In this document: piece after piece, positions 17,465-26,207 of the stretch
Layout of the letters: each line of letters starts with the position of its first letter
Position numbering within the stretch: the first letter of the stretch is position 1
Source: Treponema sp.
GTDB taxonomy: Bacteria; Spirochaetota; Spirochaetia; Treponematales; Breznakiellaceae
Direction: 5' to 3'
DNA: 64,000 nt
Assembly: GCA_031267685.1 (NCBI GenBank)
Contig: JAIRYV010000037.1
Coordinates: 1 to 64,000, forward strand
The notes under the pieces: generated by a model
Databases searched by the model: none
What the model saw: the letters and a program-made list of their open reading frames with translations, nothing else
What the model was told of the DNA's origin: nothing
Position numbers and translations under genes: made by a program

Positions 17465-20400
17465 ATGAATACCTTATCTTTCAAGAGTGTTACTGATGGA
17501 AATGCTGCTTCTATCAGAAGCGCCGTTTCTATCAGAAGCGCCATTTCCGCTTCACCAGCAGTTTCTTTGGTCATATCGGCTTTTAAGCAGAAGCGCTTCC
17601 CTCTGGAGATTGATGCGGCTAACGGCGCACTCATGTCCATGCTACTCACGCTTTTCTTTCAGCATGATACAGGGCCATACCTTGTTGTAGCCCCAACCGA
17701 GAACGAGGCTATTGCCTTTTCTGCCGACATGGAAAGTCTCGGCGTCCCTTCGCGGGTTTTCCCCTGGTGGGGCGCGCTCCCTTACCGTGATATAGCACTG
17801 TCATCGCCCGTGTTCGGAGAACGCTGCGCCCTGCTGAGCGGACTTGTGCGGGGTAAAGCGCCGACCATCATCGCATCGCAACGCGCCTTTCTCACCCCGC
17901 TGCCACCACCAGAATACCTGCGCAAGCTGCTTGTTACGGTTAAGACCGGCGGCAAGCTTGATACGGTCGCGCTTGCCGCCATGCTTGCCCACTATGGCTA
18001 TACGCGAGTTCCACGAGTGCAGATGCATGGCGAGTTCGCCCTGCGTGGTGAGGTACTCGACATATTCATGGCTGGCGATGACGCAGCCTACCGGGTTCAG
18101 TTTGACTTTAACCATGTGGAATCCATCAAGCGCTTTGATCCACAGGATCAGAGCGGACAGGAAAAAGTAAGTGAACTGGTGATCCGTCCGCTTAAAGAAG
18201 TGGTCTGGTCTGATGAGCGTATTGAGGCACTAAGCGGCAATCTCGCGGCTTTTGACGAATTCACCCGCAATGGCGTACAGCTCCTCGAAAGCCTTATGGA
18301 AAAACGCACGGCAGCCGGTGAGGAACTCTTCTTCCCCCTGGCCTTTTCCCAGAGTGCCACACTACTGGACTATCTCGGTCCAAATGGAACCGTTATCTAC
18401 CTTGACCGTGAACGCCTTGAAAACGCCCGCGAAGCTATGAAACGCGAATACCATAAACTCTTTAACCTTGCCATACGGCAGCATGAAGTCCCGCGTCCTG
18501 AACGCATACTGCTTGAGTTTCGTACACTGTTTCAGAAAGCGCCCCGCAGCATCTCCTTTATGACCATGATAGGTGGCGGCGAAGAAGGCGCAACCCGTTG
18601 TTCCGTTGCCAGTGAACCAAGCCGGAGCTTCTTCGGTAACATCAACTACTTAAAAGAAGAATTCGCTGCGCTCATGCAAAACGGTTGGAGAATCTTTGTG
18701 GCTGCTGAATCCGATGCCCAAGCTAAACGTATAGAAGAACTCTTAAGCAGCTTGAAACTAGAGTCTAAACAGAAAAAGCTCAAAGATCAGGCGCTGACGA
18801 TTATGTTGTCTCCCCTCTCAGCAGGCTTTTCCTTACCTGACGTAAAACTGATCGTGATTGATGAAAACGAGATTTTCGGCAGACGCAAACGTACTCCCCA
18901 CTCGCTCAAAACCACAAAGAGTATGGCCATCGATACCTTTGTTGAACTCAACCCAGGTGATTATGTCGTGCATATGAACTATGGAATCGGCTTGTTTAAG
19001 GGAATCGAGCGGGTGAAGGTATTGGGCAATGAGCGGGACTATATAAAACTGGAGTATCAGGATGCCGAAGTGGTTTTCGTGCCTATTGAGCAGGTGAATC
19101 TCGTACAGCGGTACATAGGTAACCAAGGAACCGCGCCGCGTCTGGATAAGCTTGGATCAAAATCATGGGAAAACCGCAAAGGCAAGGTAAAAAAATCAGT
19201 CGAGGACATTGCGGAACAGCTCATCACACTCTATTCAAAGCGTAAACAGGTCCCAGGATTCGCGTTTCCTCACGATACTGAGTGGCAGACCATGTTCGAG
19301 GCAGCCTTTCCATACGAGGAAACCGAAGACCAACTCCGCTGTGTGGAGGAAATCAAGGCTGATATGGAAAGCCCACACCCCATGGACCGCCTTGTCTGCG
19401 GCGACGTCGGCTATGGCAAAACCGAAGTCGCAATGCGCGCCTGTTTTAAAGCCATCATGGGCGGCAAGCAGGTCGCCTTTCTCGCACCCACTACCATATT
19501 GGCTGAACAGCACTTTGAGAACTTTCAGGAACGCTTCATCCAGTTTCCAGTACATATAGCCATGCTTTCGCGCCTTGTTGAAAGGCCCGCAGTAAAGAAA
19601 ACCCTCGAAGCAGTGAAAACCGGCGAAATCGACCTGCTGGTGGGAACCCACCGGATCATCCAGAAAGACGTGGTCTTCAAGAACCTCGGCTTCATGGTCA
19701 TTGACGAGGAACAGCGCTTCGGGGTTAAGGACAAGGAACGACTCAAGCAGCTCAAGACCAACGTGGACTGCCTCGCTCTTTCTGCTACACCCATACCCCG
19801 AACCCTGCACATGAGCCTCCTCAAGATACGCGACATGAGTCTCCTCTCTACCCCGCCCCAGAACCGCCATCCCATCGAAACAGTGGTCGAGGAGTATAAC
19901 GAAGAGCGGATGGCTCTGGCAATCCGGCGAGAGGTAGAACGCGGCGGCCAGATATTCTTTCTGCATAACCGTATCGAAGACCTGGACGAAACCCGTATCA
20001 AACTGGAACGTCTGGTACCTGAAATGCTGGTGGATACTGCTCACGGCCAGATGAGCGCTCAGGAACTTGAAGATGTCATGCACCGGTTCATTCACGGCGG
20101 CTTCCATATATTGGTATCCACGACAATTATCGAAAACGGTATTGATATTCCCAACGTAAACACTATCATCATTGACCGCGCTGATATGTACGGCGTGTCC
20201 CAGCTCTACCAACTTCGAGGCCGCGTCGGACGTTCTGACCGCGTGGCTTACGCTTATCTCTTTTACCCCAAAGACCGAGCGCTCTCCGAACTGGCAATGA
20301 AGCGGCTACAGGTAATATCCGATTTCACTGAACTTGGCGCCGGCTTCAAAATCGCCATGAAGGACATGGAAATCAGAGGCGCAGGCAACCTGCTTGGCCG

Positions 20401-20944
20401 TGAACAGTCCGGCGACATCTACTCAGTCGGCTTTGACCTCTACCTCCGACTGCTGGACGAGGCAATCCATCGGCTTGAAGACGAACACTACGAAGCCGAA
20501 ACCGAAACGCTCATGGAACTGGAATACACTGGCTTTATCCCCGACTCATACATCGAAGGTCCCCAAGAAAAGATGGAAGTATACAAGAAAATCGCGGCTG
20601 TACGTGAAAAAGAAGAACTGGACCATGTTTATACCGAACTTCTTGACCGTTTTGGCCCTCTACCCGACGAAGCCGCCTCACTCCTTGCCCTGGCAGAACT
20701 ACGCATCGTCTGCAGAAACCTTGCAATTGCCTCGCTTAAAGAACGCGCCGGCTTTATCCGTGTGGAATTCGCCAAAGTAAGCAAGGTGAGCGTGGAACGA
20801 TTACTCCGCCTTATAAAAGAATCGCGCGGTAAGGTAAAACTCGACCCTCATGCCCCCAATGTGCTGATTCTCACCGTAGGCGCCATTGGTCTTAAAGAAA
20901 AAAGCGAGTTCATCCGGGAAAAACTCGCCTCGCTACTGGGCTGA
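17465..20944 (+). CDS. mfd: Transcription-repair coupling factor Mfd
   Basis: Removes RNA polymerase stalled at lesions and recruits UvrA. The 1159 residues contain a UvrB-like N-terminal module and the CarD-like polymerase-interacting domain (PGDYVVHMNYGIGLFKGIER, about residues 497-552). Walker A is CGDVGYGKTE near 648, followed by DEEQRF near 747, SATPIPRTLHMSL and the RGRVGRSDRVAYAY motif. The C-terminal TRCF domain (residues ~1010-1110) is complete. The first ~40 residues are not conserved and contain a tandem duplication (SIRSAV-SIRSAI) from an 18-bp DNA repeat at 17512-17547. No clear ribosome site precedes the ATG. Confidence 0.95.
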   Translation: MNTLSFKSVTDGNAASIRSAVSIRSAISASPAVSLVISAFKQKRFPLEIDAANGALMSMLLTLFFQHDTGPYLVVAPTENEAIAFSADMESLGVPSRVFPWWGALPYRDIALSSPVFGERCALLSGLVRGKAPTIIASQRAFLTPLPPPEYLRKLLVTVKTGGKLDTVALAAMLAHYGYTRVPRVQMHGEFALRGEVLDIFMAGDDAAYRVQFDFNHVESIKRFDPQDQSGQEKVSELVIRPLKEVVWSDERIEALSGNLAAFDEFTRNGVQLLESLMEKRTAAGEELFFPLAFSQSATLLDYLGPNGTVIYLDRERLENAREAMKREYHKLFNLAIRQHEVPRPERILLEFRTLFQKAPRSISFMTMIGGGEEGATRCSVASEPSRSFFGNINYLKEEFAALMQNGWRIFVAAESDAQAKRIEELLSSLKLESKQKKLKDQALTIMLSPLSAGFSLPDVKLIVIDENEIFGRRKRTPHSLKTTKSMAIDTFVELNPGDYVVHMNYGIGLFKGIERVKVLGNERDYIKLEYQDAEVVFVPIEQVNLVQRYIGNQGTAPRLDKLGSKSWENRKGKVKKSVEDIAEQLITLYSKRKQVPGFAFPHDTEWQTMFEAAFPYEETEDQLRCVEEIKADMESPHPMDRLVCGDVGYGKTEVAMRACFKAIMGGKQVAFLAPTTILAEQHFENFQERFIQFPVHIAMLSRLVERPAVKKTLEAVKTGEIDLLVGTHRIIQKDVVFKNLGFMVIDEEQRFGVKDKERLKQLKTNVDCLALSATPIPRTLHMSLLKIRDMSLLSTPPQNRHPIETVVEEYNEERMALAIRREVERGGQIFFLHNRIEDLDETRIKLERLVPEMLVDTAHGQMSAQELEDVMHRFIHGGFHILVSTTIIENGIDIPNVNTIIIDRADMYGVSQLYQLRGRVGRSDRVAYAYLFYPKDRALSELAMKRLQVISDFTELGAGFKIAMKDMEIRGAGNLLGREQSGDIYSVGFDLYLRLLDEAIHRLEDEHYEAETETLMELEYTGFIPDSYIEGPQEKMEVYKKIAAVREKEELDHVYTELLDRFGPLPDEAASLLALAELRIVCRNLAIASLKERAGFIRVEFAKVSKVSVERLLRLIKESRGKVKLDPHAPNVLILTVGAIGLKEKSEFIREKLASLLG

Positions 20945-20964
20945 AAACCCTTACTCAATGAATG

Positions 20965-22035
20965 TCAGCCGCACAGAGTCGCGTCAAGAGACTTTATCAG
21001 CGCGATCTGGTTACGACAACGGTCAAGATTGTGTTCCGGACGCAATGTCGCGTAGTAATGGTCGCCTTCAAGGTAATCGGTGAGGAAACGCAGAGCCATG
21101 ATATGGGTGATGTTCCTGCCTGCTTCGGGTATAAGGCGCTTTTCCTCTTCAGTGAGAAAGGCGCCCGCTTCTGAGCAATAGCCAGCTATGAGTGCATCAA
21201 AGAAGCGCAGGTCAAAGACAACTTTAGCAAGGTCGCGCTCTTCTTCACCAGCACGTGAGCAAACAGTGCGTATAAGGTCGCCCACGTCAAAAAGCGCAGT
21301 ACCAGGCATCACCGTGTCAAGGTCAGCCATACAAAGCGCCTCGCCAGTGATCTCATCCAGAAAAATGTTGTTCATCTTGGTGTCGTTATGGCAGACACGC
21401 TCCGGCAAACTCCCGTTTTGCAGACCGCGAATGAGTATCAGCCCGCGCTCCTCGTTGGCTTCCATAAACGCGATCTCTTCCTGCGCCCCATGCACGCGCT
21501 TAACCAGATCGCGAGACACCGCTGTGTGAAAGCGCGTATAACGGGTTTCCATATTGTGAAACTGAGGGATGGTCTCATGGAGACGCGGCGGCGGCAGGTC
21601 GGAAAGCTGCTTTTGGAAACGTCCAACACTGGCGCCAAGAACACGCGCCTCTTCGGGCGAAGAAGCCACGTCCTGAGCGCACACGCCCTCGACAAACAGA
21701 TAGACGCGCCACCATCCGCCCTCAGCATCGCGAGTGTAGGGCAGACCGTTCCGCGCCCGCACTACAGTCAGGGTACGGCGACTGTGGTCAGGCATACCCG
21801 CAGTCTTAGCCGCAATGTGCGCTGTTACCCGCATGAAATTGTCCATAAGCTGATCCGGACGGGTAAACACCTTGTCGTTAATGCGCTGCTGCAGATAGCG
21901 GACGCGAGTTCCAGCCTGATCCCAGACCGACACAAAAGTATGGTTGATAAGGCCGCCGCCAAAGGGCGCAATGTCTTCAAAGTCTCCATAAATAGCGAAG
22001 TCAAGCGCAACTGAACGCGCTACGGTGTCTTGCAT
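20965..22035 (-). CDS. Aminoglycoside-phosphotransferase-fold sugar 1-kinase (NahK-like)
   Basis: 356 residues with the APH/choline-kinase fold. Visible motifs are FGGGLINHTFVS (nucleotide loop), the Brenner loop VCHNDTKMNNIFLD near residue 213 and the metal-binding MADLDTVMPG near 235. Overall resemblance is to N-acetylhexosamine 1-kinase NahK. It sits 3 bp downstream of a nucleotidyltransferase gene, and together they could turn free GlcNAc/GalNAc into a UDP-sugar by a two-step salvage route. Substrate assignment rests on the pairing and remembered family resemblance. Convergent with mfd (20-bp gap). Confidence 0.8.
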   Translation of the reverse strand: MQDTVARSVALDFAIYGDFEDIAPFGGGLINHTFVSVWDQAGTRVRYLQQRINDKVFTRPDQLMDNFMRVTAHIAAKTAGMPDHSRRTLTVVRARNGLPYTRDAEGGWWRVYLFVEGVCAQDVASSPEEARVLGASVGRFQKQLSDLPPPRLHETIPQFHNMETRYTRFHTAVSRDLVKRVHGAQEEIAFMEANEERGLILIRGLQNGSLPERVCHNDTKMNNIFLDEITGEALCMADLDTVMPGTALFDVGDLIRTVCSRAGEEERDLAKVVFDLRFFDALIAGYCSEAGAFLTEEEKRLIPEAGRNITHIMALRFLTDYLEGDHYYATLRPEHNLDRCRNQIALIKSLDATLCG

Positions 22036-22038
22036 AAC

Positions 22039-22947
22039 CTATGACCACAAAGACGCAGGATACACTCCCCGCGCCACAAGCTCGGCCACACGAGCAGTCG
22101 TGCTTGCTTTATCTTCTTTATAAGTAACGCCGAACCAGTCCGCTTCAGCACTCAACGCCTTGAACGAAAGTGTCTTGTTTCTGATGAGCCAGTCCACCGT
22201 ATGCGGAATGTAACACTCACGCTTAGGATCGCCGACAGAAGTCTTGAGAAACTCCTCGAAGTAGCAGCGTATATAGGGAATAGCCTCTGGCGGAAAGCCC
22301 CAGAAGTTCATTGATACCGGCGTGTCCGGCGCGAGATCACGCTCTGTCCCGTCCAGCGCAGTGTTGAAGATTCGCCCATCCCGCCGACTAATCGCTGTCA
22401 GCTCTTCCACCGAAACAAGATAGCCATCCGCAATCCCGCAGACACCCCGCGCCACACTTCCTTGAGGACTGAGCGTCTTATCCAAGCGGTACGGCACGAG
22501 AGCGCCTTCGTTCTGCTCGGCAGTAAGGTGCGCGCTCAATACCTCAAAAGCCTCTTTACTGTAAAAATCGTCGGCGTTAATCACGGCAAAGGGCGCGTCG
22601 ATCTTGTCCGCTGCACAAAGCAGGGCGTGACTTGTTCCCCACGGCTTGACACGCTTGATACGCTGCGCCTCGGCGTATACATCAGGCGGAATCAGCGTAT
22701 CCGCATCCTGAAACGCCAGCTCATACGGGACCCGCGTCCCCATACGGCTAAGAACCAGTTCCCTGAAGTCCTTCTCAATGTCATGCCTAATGATGAAGAT
22801 GACTTTCTCAAAGCCGGAGCGGAGCGCGTCATACACTGAATAGTCAAGCAAGGCTTCGCCGCTTGTACCGATACGGTCAACCTGCTTCAAGCCCCCATAG
22901 CGACTTCCTATGCCTGCTGCTAATACCACTAGAATTGGCTCTTTCAT
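22039..22947 (-). CDS. Sugar-phosphate nucleotidyltransferase
   Basis: 302 residues of the NTP_transferase superfamily. The N-terminus shows the nucleotide-binding VLAAGIGSRYGGLKQ, close to the GxGxRxxxxK pattern. FAVINADDFYSKEAF provides the metal-binding aspartates. It lacks the long C-terminal hexapeptide-repeat domain of GlmU, so it is a stand-alone uridylyl- or guanylyltransferase. Paired with the downstream NahK-like kinase it is expected to activate a hexosamine-1-phosphate. First gene of a two-gene operon. Confidence 0.8.
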   Translation of the reverse strand: MKEPILVVLAAGIGSRYGGLKQVDRIGTSGEALLDYSVYDALRSGFEKVIFIIRHDIEKDFRELVLSRMGTRVPYELAFQDADTLIPPDVYAEAQRIKRVKPWGTSHALLCAADKIDAPFAVINADDFYSKEAFEVLSAHLTAEQNEGALVPYRLDKTLSPQGSVARGVCGIADGYLVSVEELTAISRRDGRIFNTALDGTERDLAPDTPVSMNFWGFPPEAIPYIRCYFEEFLKTSVGDPKRECYIPHTVDWLIRNKTLSFKALSAEADWFGVTYKEDKASTTARVAELVARGVYPASLWS

Positions 22948-22976
22948 AAAAGACTCCCGTTGTAAAAAGTTAAGAT

Positions 22977-22996
22977 GGCTTCAACATTCTGAAGCC
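22977..22996. repeat. Hairpin upstream of the nucleotidyltransferase gene
   Basis: GGCTTCA / TGAAGCC with a 6-nt loop lies about 30 bp upstream of the minus-strand start. It may be in the leader. The stretch from here to 23133 holds nothing else I recognise apart from a GCCTC/GAGGC mini-hairpin near 23092-23104. Confidence 0.4.
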
Positions 22997-23140
22997 GCTT
23001 TATGGTATCACATTGTACAACTAACGGCTAGTTCAGCACAAACAGAACTGTGTCAAAGTTCATGCCGGGTGATCTCAAAGCGCATCTCCACGCCTCGCTG
23101 AGGCTTCCTCTTTGTGTATCCAAGCCCTCGGCTGTTTTTC

Positions 23141-23330
23141 TAAAGACTTCTACATTTATCCATCGAGAGTTATACATCTCTCGGCGAAAACTTGTATAAC
23201 TATTCATCGAGAGTTATACATCTCTTGGCGAAGAGATGTACATCTCTCATCGAAGACTTGTACAACTCTCGGCGAAGAGATGTACATCTCTCAGAAGAGA
23301 CTTGTACAACTCTCAGCAGAGAGATGAGAC
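23141..23330. repeat. Tandem palindrome array 2 (21-23-bp unit, about 8 copies)
   Basis: Contiguous units such as cgaagaGATGTACATCtctcat and cgaagacTTGTACAActctcgg alternate. Each is centred on TGTACA or a variant and bounded by GAGA/TCTC. Unit lengths of 21, 22 and 23 mean no frame is kept. The array is bracketed by perfect 12-bp direct repeats GTTTTTCTAAAG (23134-23145 and 23331-23342), the first overlapping a degenerate first unit. There are no spacers, so it is not CRISPR. Confidence 0.9.
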
Positions 23331-23342
23331 GTTTTTCTAAAG

Positions 23343-23700
23343 GAGCTTATACTGGTTTTTCTGAAGCTGGGACAGTCGGAAGCTCAGGCTCAGGAGCGTT
23401 CACGGCAGTCATTGTGGCGAACATTCTCCTATTGCCTTATTTCAAACCCGTCGCTAAACTGAGGCATCAAGATTCGTTCCCGCCACAGCGTGTTTCGTCC
23501 GTACGGTTTAGAGGAGGAATCCGACATAGTTCAGAACAACCGTGCGCCATACTCAGTAGTCCAGACAAAGGCGCTAAAGATGACAAGAGTCCGTAACGTC
23601 TTGACCATTTTTGCAAAGATAGCTATCATATAGATAGGTCGATAGGTCGCGCTCCATCCGTATAAGCGCGATACATCTACAATGTATGAACATAGGCGAG
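23343..23700. other. Gene-free stretch between array 2 and the NUDIX gene
   Basis: I see no supported gene. A minus-strand frame with a stop and short flanking open segments (for example WRERILMPQFSDGF near 23450-23500) looks like decayed coding sequence but matches nothing I can name. Base composition falls sharply after about 23640, marking the edge of the AT-rich island. Confidence 0.4.
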
Positions 23701-23707
23701 GAAAATA

Positions 23708-24238
23708 ATGTTGTTCAATGAAATATACTATCGTGATGATAAGGATTTACTTGACTTTAATAATAGCAAAATAATCTTTAGAAATGCTGTTAGAGCAATA
23801 ATAAGAAATGATAATAAAATATTGATGGTACATTTAGAAAAAACGGATGAATATAAATTCCCTGGCGGAGGAAGGAAAGAACATGAAACAGTAGAAGAAG
23901 CAATAAGAAGAGAGGTTTTGGAAGAAGTTGGATATATGGTTAAAAAAGTACATGAAAGGATTGGAATTATAACAGAATTTGCGATAGCCCAGGATGGGGA
24001 AAACAATATTTTCAAAATGGATTCAGAATATTATGTAGCAGAAATTGACGAAAAACCGAGAGAACAACATCTTGAGGAATATGAAGAAGCATTAATGTTC
24101 AAGCCTTGCTGGGTAGCAATGGAAAAAGCATATAGAACAAATAAGGAAAGGATAGAAGATAAGCATAGGGAAAAAACGGGCGGGATAGACAGGGAAACAA
24201 TAGTATTAGGAATAATAAAAGACACGATGGAGTTATAA
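23708..24238 (+). CDS. NUDIX hydrolase
   Basis: 176 residues. The Nudix box is complete: G-GRKEHETVEEAIRREVLEEVG (consensus Gx5Ex7REUxEExGU) at about residues 57-80. These enzymes hydrolyse nucleoside diphosphates linked to another group; the substrate cannot be told. The extended N-terminus and the C-terminal DRETIVLGIIKDT region resemble clostridial-type Nudix proteins. The gene is far more AT-rich than the flanking treponemal genes, suggesting acquisition. A GAGGAAAATA ribosome site precedes it. The next gene starts 4 nt after its stop. Confidence 0.88.
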   Translation: MLFNEIYYRDDKDLLDFNNSKIIFRNAVRAIIRNDNKILMVHLEKTDEYKFPGGGRKEHETVEEAIRREVLEEVGYMVKKVHERIGIITEFAIAQDGENNIFKMDSEYYVAEIDEKPREQHLEEYEEALMFKPCWVAMEKAYRTNKERIEDKHREKTGGIDRETIVLGIIKDTMEL

Positions 24239-24242
24239 TGAA

Positions 24243-24527
24243 ATGGTGGAAATGATTGTAATGGATTTAGATGGAACATTGCTTGATGATAATAAAAATG
24301 TTTCAGAATATACCTTAAATGTATTGAAAAGAGCTAAAAATAAAGGTATAAAAATAGTAATTGCTACTGCGCGATCTGAAAATTCTGGAAAAAGGATAAT
24401 AGATTTGGTTGAGCCGGATAGTATGATATTAAACGGAGGGTCGCTGGTAAAAAATAAGGATGGAACAATACTGTATAGAAAGCTTTTGTCAAAGGAAACA
24501 TCGGATGGACGAAGCGGTGGAATTTGA
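24243..24527 (+). pseudogene. Truncated HAD-superfamily (Cof-type) phosphatase
   Basis: The 94-residue frame begins with the catalytic HAD motif I, MIVMDLDGTLLDD, and motif II, IATARS, then ILNGGSLVKNKDGTILYRKLLS. This is the classic start of Cof-type sugar-phosphate phosphatases, normally about 260-280 residues. It ends after KETSDGRSGGI, with the cap domain and motifs III (Lys) and IV (acidic pair) missing. A short frame-shifted stretch leads directly into the YczE-type gene, so a deletion or recombination joined the two. It cannot fold as a full enzyme. Confidence 0.7.
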
Positions 24528-24546
24528 ATTTGTTGGAATGTATAGT

Positions 24547-25173
24547 ATGAATAATATGAAGTATTTTTTTAAGAAATTACTGATAACAGTGGTCGCTATT
24601 ATAATCATGGCTTTGGGGGTTGCCGCCATGCGGTTCAGCGCATGTGGCATTGATCCCTTTGGGTGTATGGCTGGTGGTATTGATATATATACCGGCATTG
24701 GATTTGGAACGGCAATGTTACTACAAAATGGCATTATTTTATTAGGTGTATTTATATTCGATAAAAGCAAAATCGGCATTGGAACTATTTTGAATATGAC
24801 TATAACCGGATATGGCAGCGATTTCTTTATGTACTTTATCCAGAAAATACTTACCCCTGACAATTTGCCTCTGAGAATAGCAGCATTAGTCAGCGGTATT
24901 GTAATTATTTGTTTTACCGCGGCAATCTATATCGAGGCAAATCTTGGTATTGCGCCCTATGATGCTGTTGCGCTTATTATTTCTCAAAAAACTAAAAAGG
25001 AGCGATGGTTTCGCTGGATTAGGATTGCTACTGACGGTATCTGTTCTATCATTGGATTAGCGTTTGGCAATATGCCTGGAATAGGAACTATTGCAATGTC
25101 TCTCTTTGCGGGACCATTGATAGCCTTTTTTAGGAAAAAGAATGCGGCATTATTTATAGAACGTAAGTTATAA
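24547..25173 (+). CDS. YczE/YitT-type integral membrane protein
   Basis: About 209 residues from MNNMKYFFKKLL; the start is chosen because GGAA lies 9 nt upstream. Longer starts reach back into HAD remnant sequence. Five hydrophobic segments are visible (VVAIIIMALGVAAM; TAMLLQNGIILLGVFIF; IAALVSGIVIICFTAAIYI; GIAPYDAVALII; IATDGICSIIGLAFG). The motifs ACGIDPFG and NLGIAPYDA are typical of the YczE/YyaS family of unknown transport or regulatory function. AT-rich like its neighbours. A perfect 12-bp hairpin follows. Confidence 0.75.
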   Translation: MNNMKYFFKKLLITVVAIIIMALGVAAMRFSACGIDPFGCMAGGIDIYTGIGFGTAMLLQNGIILLGVFIFDKSKIGIGTILNMTITGYGSDFFMYFIQKILTPDNLPLRIAALVSGIVIICFTAAIYIEANLGIAPYDAVALIISQKTKKERWFRWIRIATDGICSIIGLAFGNMPGIGTIAMSLFAGPLIAFFRKKNAALFIERKL

Positions 25174-25198
25174 AAATAGATATGCGTTTTGGGTATCG

Positions 25199-25235
25199 AG
25201 GTACAGGCATTGCGCTAGACAAGATGCCTGTACCT
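25199..25235 (+). terminator. Hairpin after the YczE-type gene
   Basis: AGGTACAGGCAT / ATGCCTGTACCT, a 12-bp perfect stem with a 13-nt loop. It lacks a T-tract. Its last base is the first T of the TTGACA of the next promoter, so transcript end and next start are packed together. Confidence 0.55.
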
Positions 25236-25271
25236 TGACATGTGAATCGCGTTCCTGTATATTGATACAGG
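25235..25271 (+). promoter_or_regulatory. Promoter with a dyad over the -10 box
   Basis: TTGACA (25235-25240), a 17-nt spacer, then TATATT (25258-25263). A 7-bp dyad CCTGTAT/ATACAGG (25254-25271) straddles the -10, which suggests a repressor operator. The leader also contains GGCGGA/TCCGCC immediately before the AAAGGAG ribosome site. Confidence 0.65.
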
Positions 25272-25322
25272 TTTTGACCAAAAAACTAAAATGGCGGAGA
25301 TTCCGCCTAAAAGGAGCATAGA

Positions 25323-25979
25323 ATGGCAGATTATATCCCTCGACCTAACCAAAAATTTTTTGATTGGGCCAGAAATTTAGTGACGTACTCACTTCAAAAA
25401 TTCTCCCGCTGGCAAGTGCCAAGCCCGCAGGACATTTTGAAGCAGCCTCTAACGGACTTTGAGAGCGCTTTTCACACGTACCTGAGTCCTAACCACGGCA
25501 AACTCGACACGAAGCACAAAAACGACGCGCGCAAAGTGCTGGAAAAGGCAATCAGAACCTATGTCGCTGCTTATCTTGCCCACAATCCGCTCGTTACGGA
25601 CACGGACAAGACGGCACTGAAAATCACGATTTACAAAACAGTCAAAACCCGGGTTCCCGTCCCGAAGACGTATCCGCGGCTGAGGGTGAACATAAGCACT
25701 CGGCAGCATATTCTTGTGTATTACCGGAACGAGGGTTCGAACCACCGGGGCAAGCCCAAAGGCGTGCGGGGTATTGAAATCTGTTGGGCGATTTTGGATG
25801 CCCCGCCTAAGACTCTGTCTCAGTTGACCCATTTACACTTTGGCACTAAAGCCCCGCTTGATCTTGAGTTTGGCGAGTCGGATAGAGGCAAGAGGGTTTT
25901 TATGTGCGGCAGGTGGGAAATTGCCCGTAAAGGGATTAAAGGGCCTTGGGGTTGTATTGAAGAAGCGATTGTGCCATAA
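25323..25979 (+). CDS. Uncharacterised protein, paralogue of the 32200-32868 gene
   Basis: 218 residues, cytoplasmic by lack of a signal. The first ~95 residues are helical (FFDWARNLVTYSLQKFSRW; ARKVLEKAIRTYVAAYLA). Then a linker with VKTRVPVPKTYP, and a beta-rich domain ending GRWEIARKGIKGPWGCIEEAIVP, which reads like a fibronectin-type sandwich. The order DYIP / helices / PVPK / beta domain / GPWS-like end is shared with the gene at 32200. I recall similar proteins in gut Bacteroidetes; function unknown. It is a self-contained unit with its own promoter, hairpin leader, strong ribosome site and terminator. Confidence 0.75.
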   Translation: MADYIPRPNQKFFDWARNLVTYSLQKFSRWQVPSPQDILKQPLTDFESAFHTYLSPNHGKLDTKHKNDARKVLEKAIRTYVAAYLAHNPLVTDTDKTALKITIYKTVKTRVPVPKTYPRLRVNISTRQHILVYYRNEGSNHRGKPKGVRGIEICWAILDAPPKTLSQLTHLHFGTKAPLDLEFGESDRGKRVFMCGRWEIARKGIKGPWGCIEEAIVP

Positions 25980-25988
25980 AAGATATGG

Positions 25989-26009
25989 AGGGATGGCTTC
26001 ACCATCCCT
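25989..26009 (+). terminator. Rho-independent terminator of the 25323 gene
   Basis: AGGGATGG / CCATCCCT, an 8-bp perfect stem with a 5-nt loop, followed by TTATTTG. Confidence 0.75.
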
Positions 26010-26207
26010 TTATTTGTATCTTGTAGGGACATGTGCAACTATAATGTCGAAGTAAAATTTGATAAAAAGACATTTAGTGAGCAAAGACAGCAATGACAAT
26101 TTTCTCAAATAAAAGACTATACATACCACTGAGTCGCCTCTGGTTTTATAGGTTATGATAGAATAATAATCGTTGAGAAAAGAAGGCAATAAATAGAGGA
26201 TATTCTA

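Noticed and set aside
19235-20212. 325-codon minus-strand frame opposite mfd
   Set aside because: Antisense shadow of the conserved helicase region.
26010-26207. Fluoride riboswitch upstream of crcB
   Set aside because: I looked for the short pseudoknotted fluoride aptamer pattern and did not find a convincing fold; covariance search would be needed.
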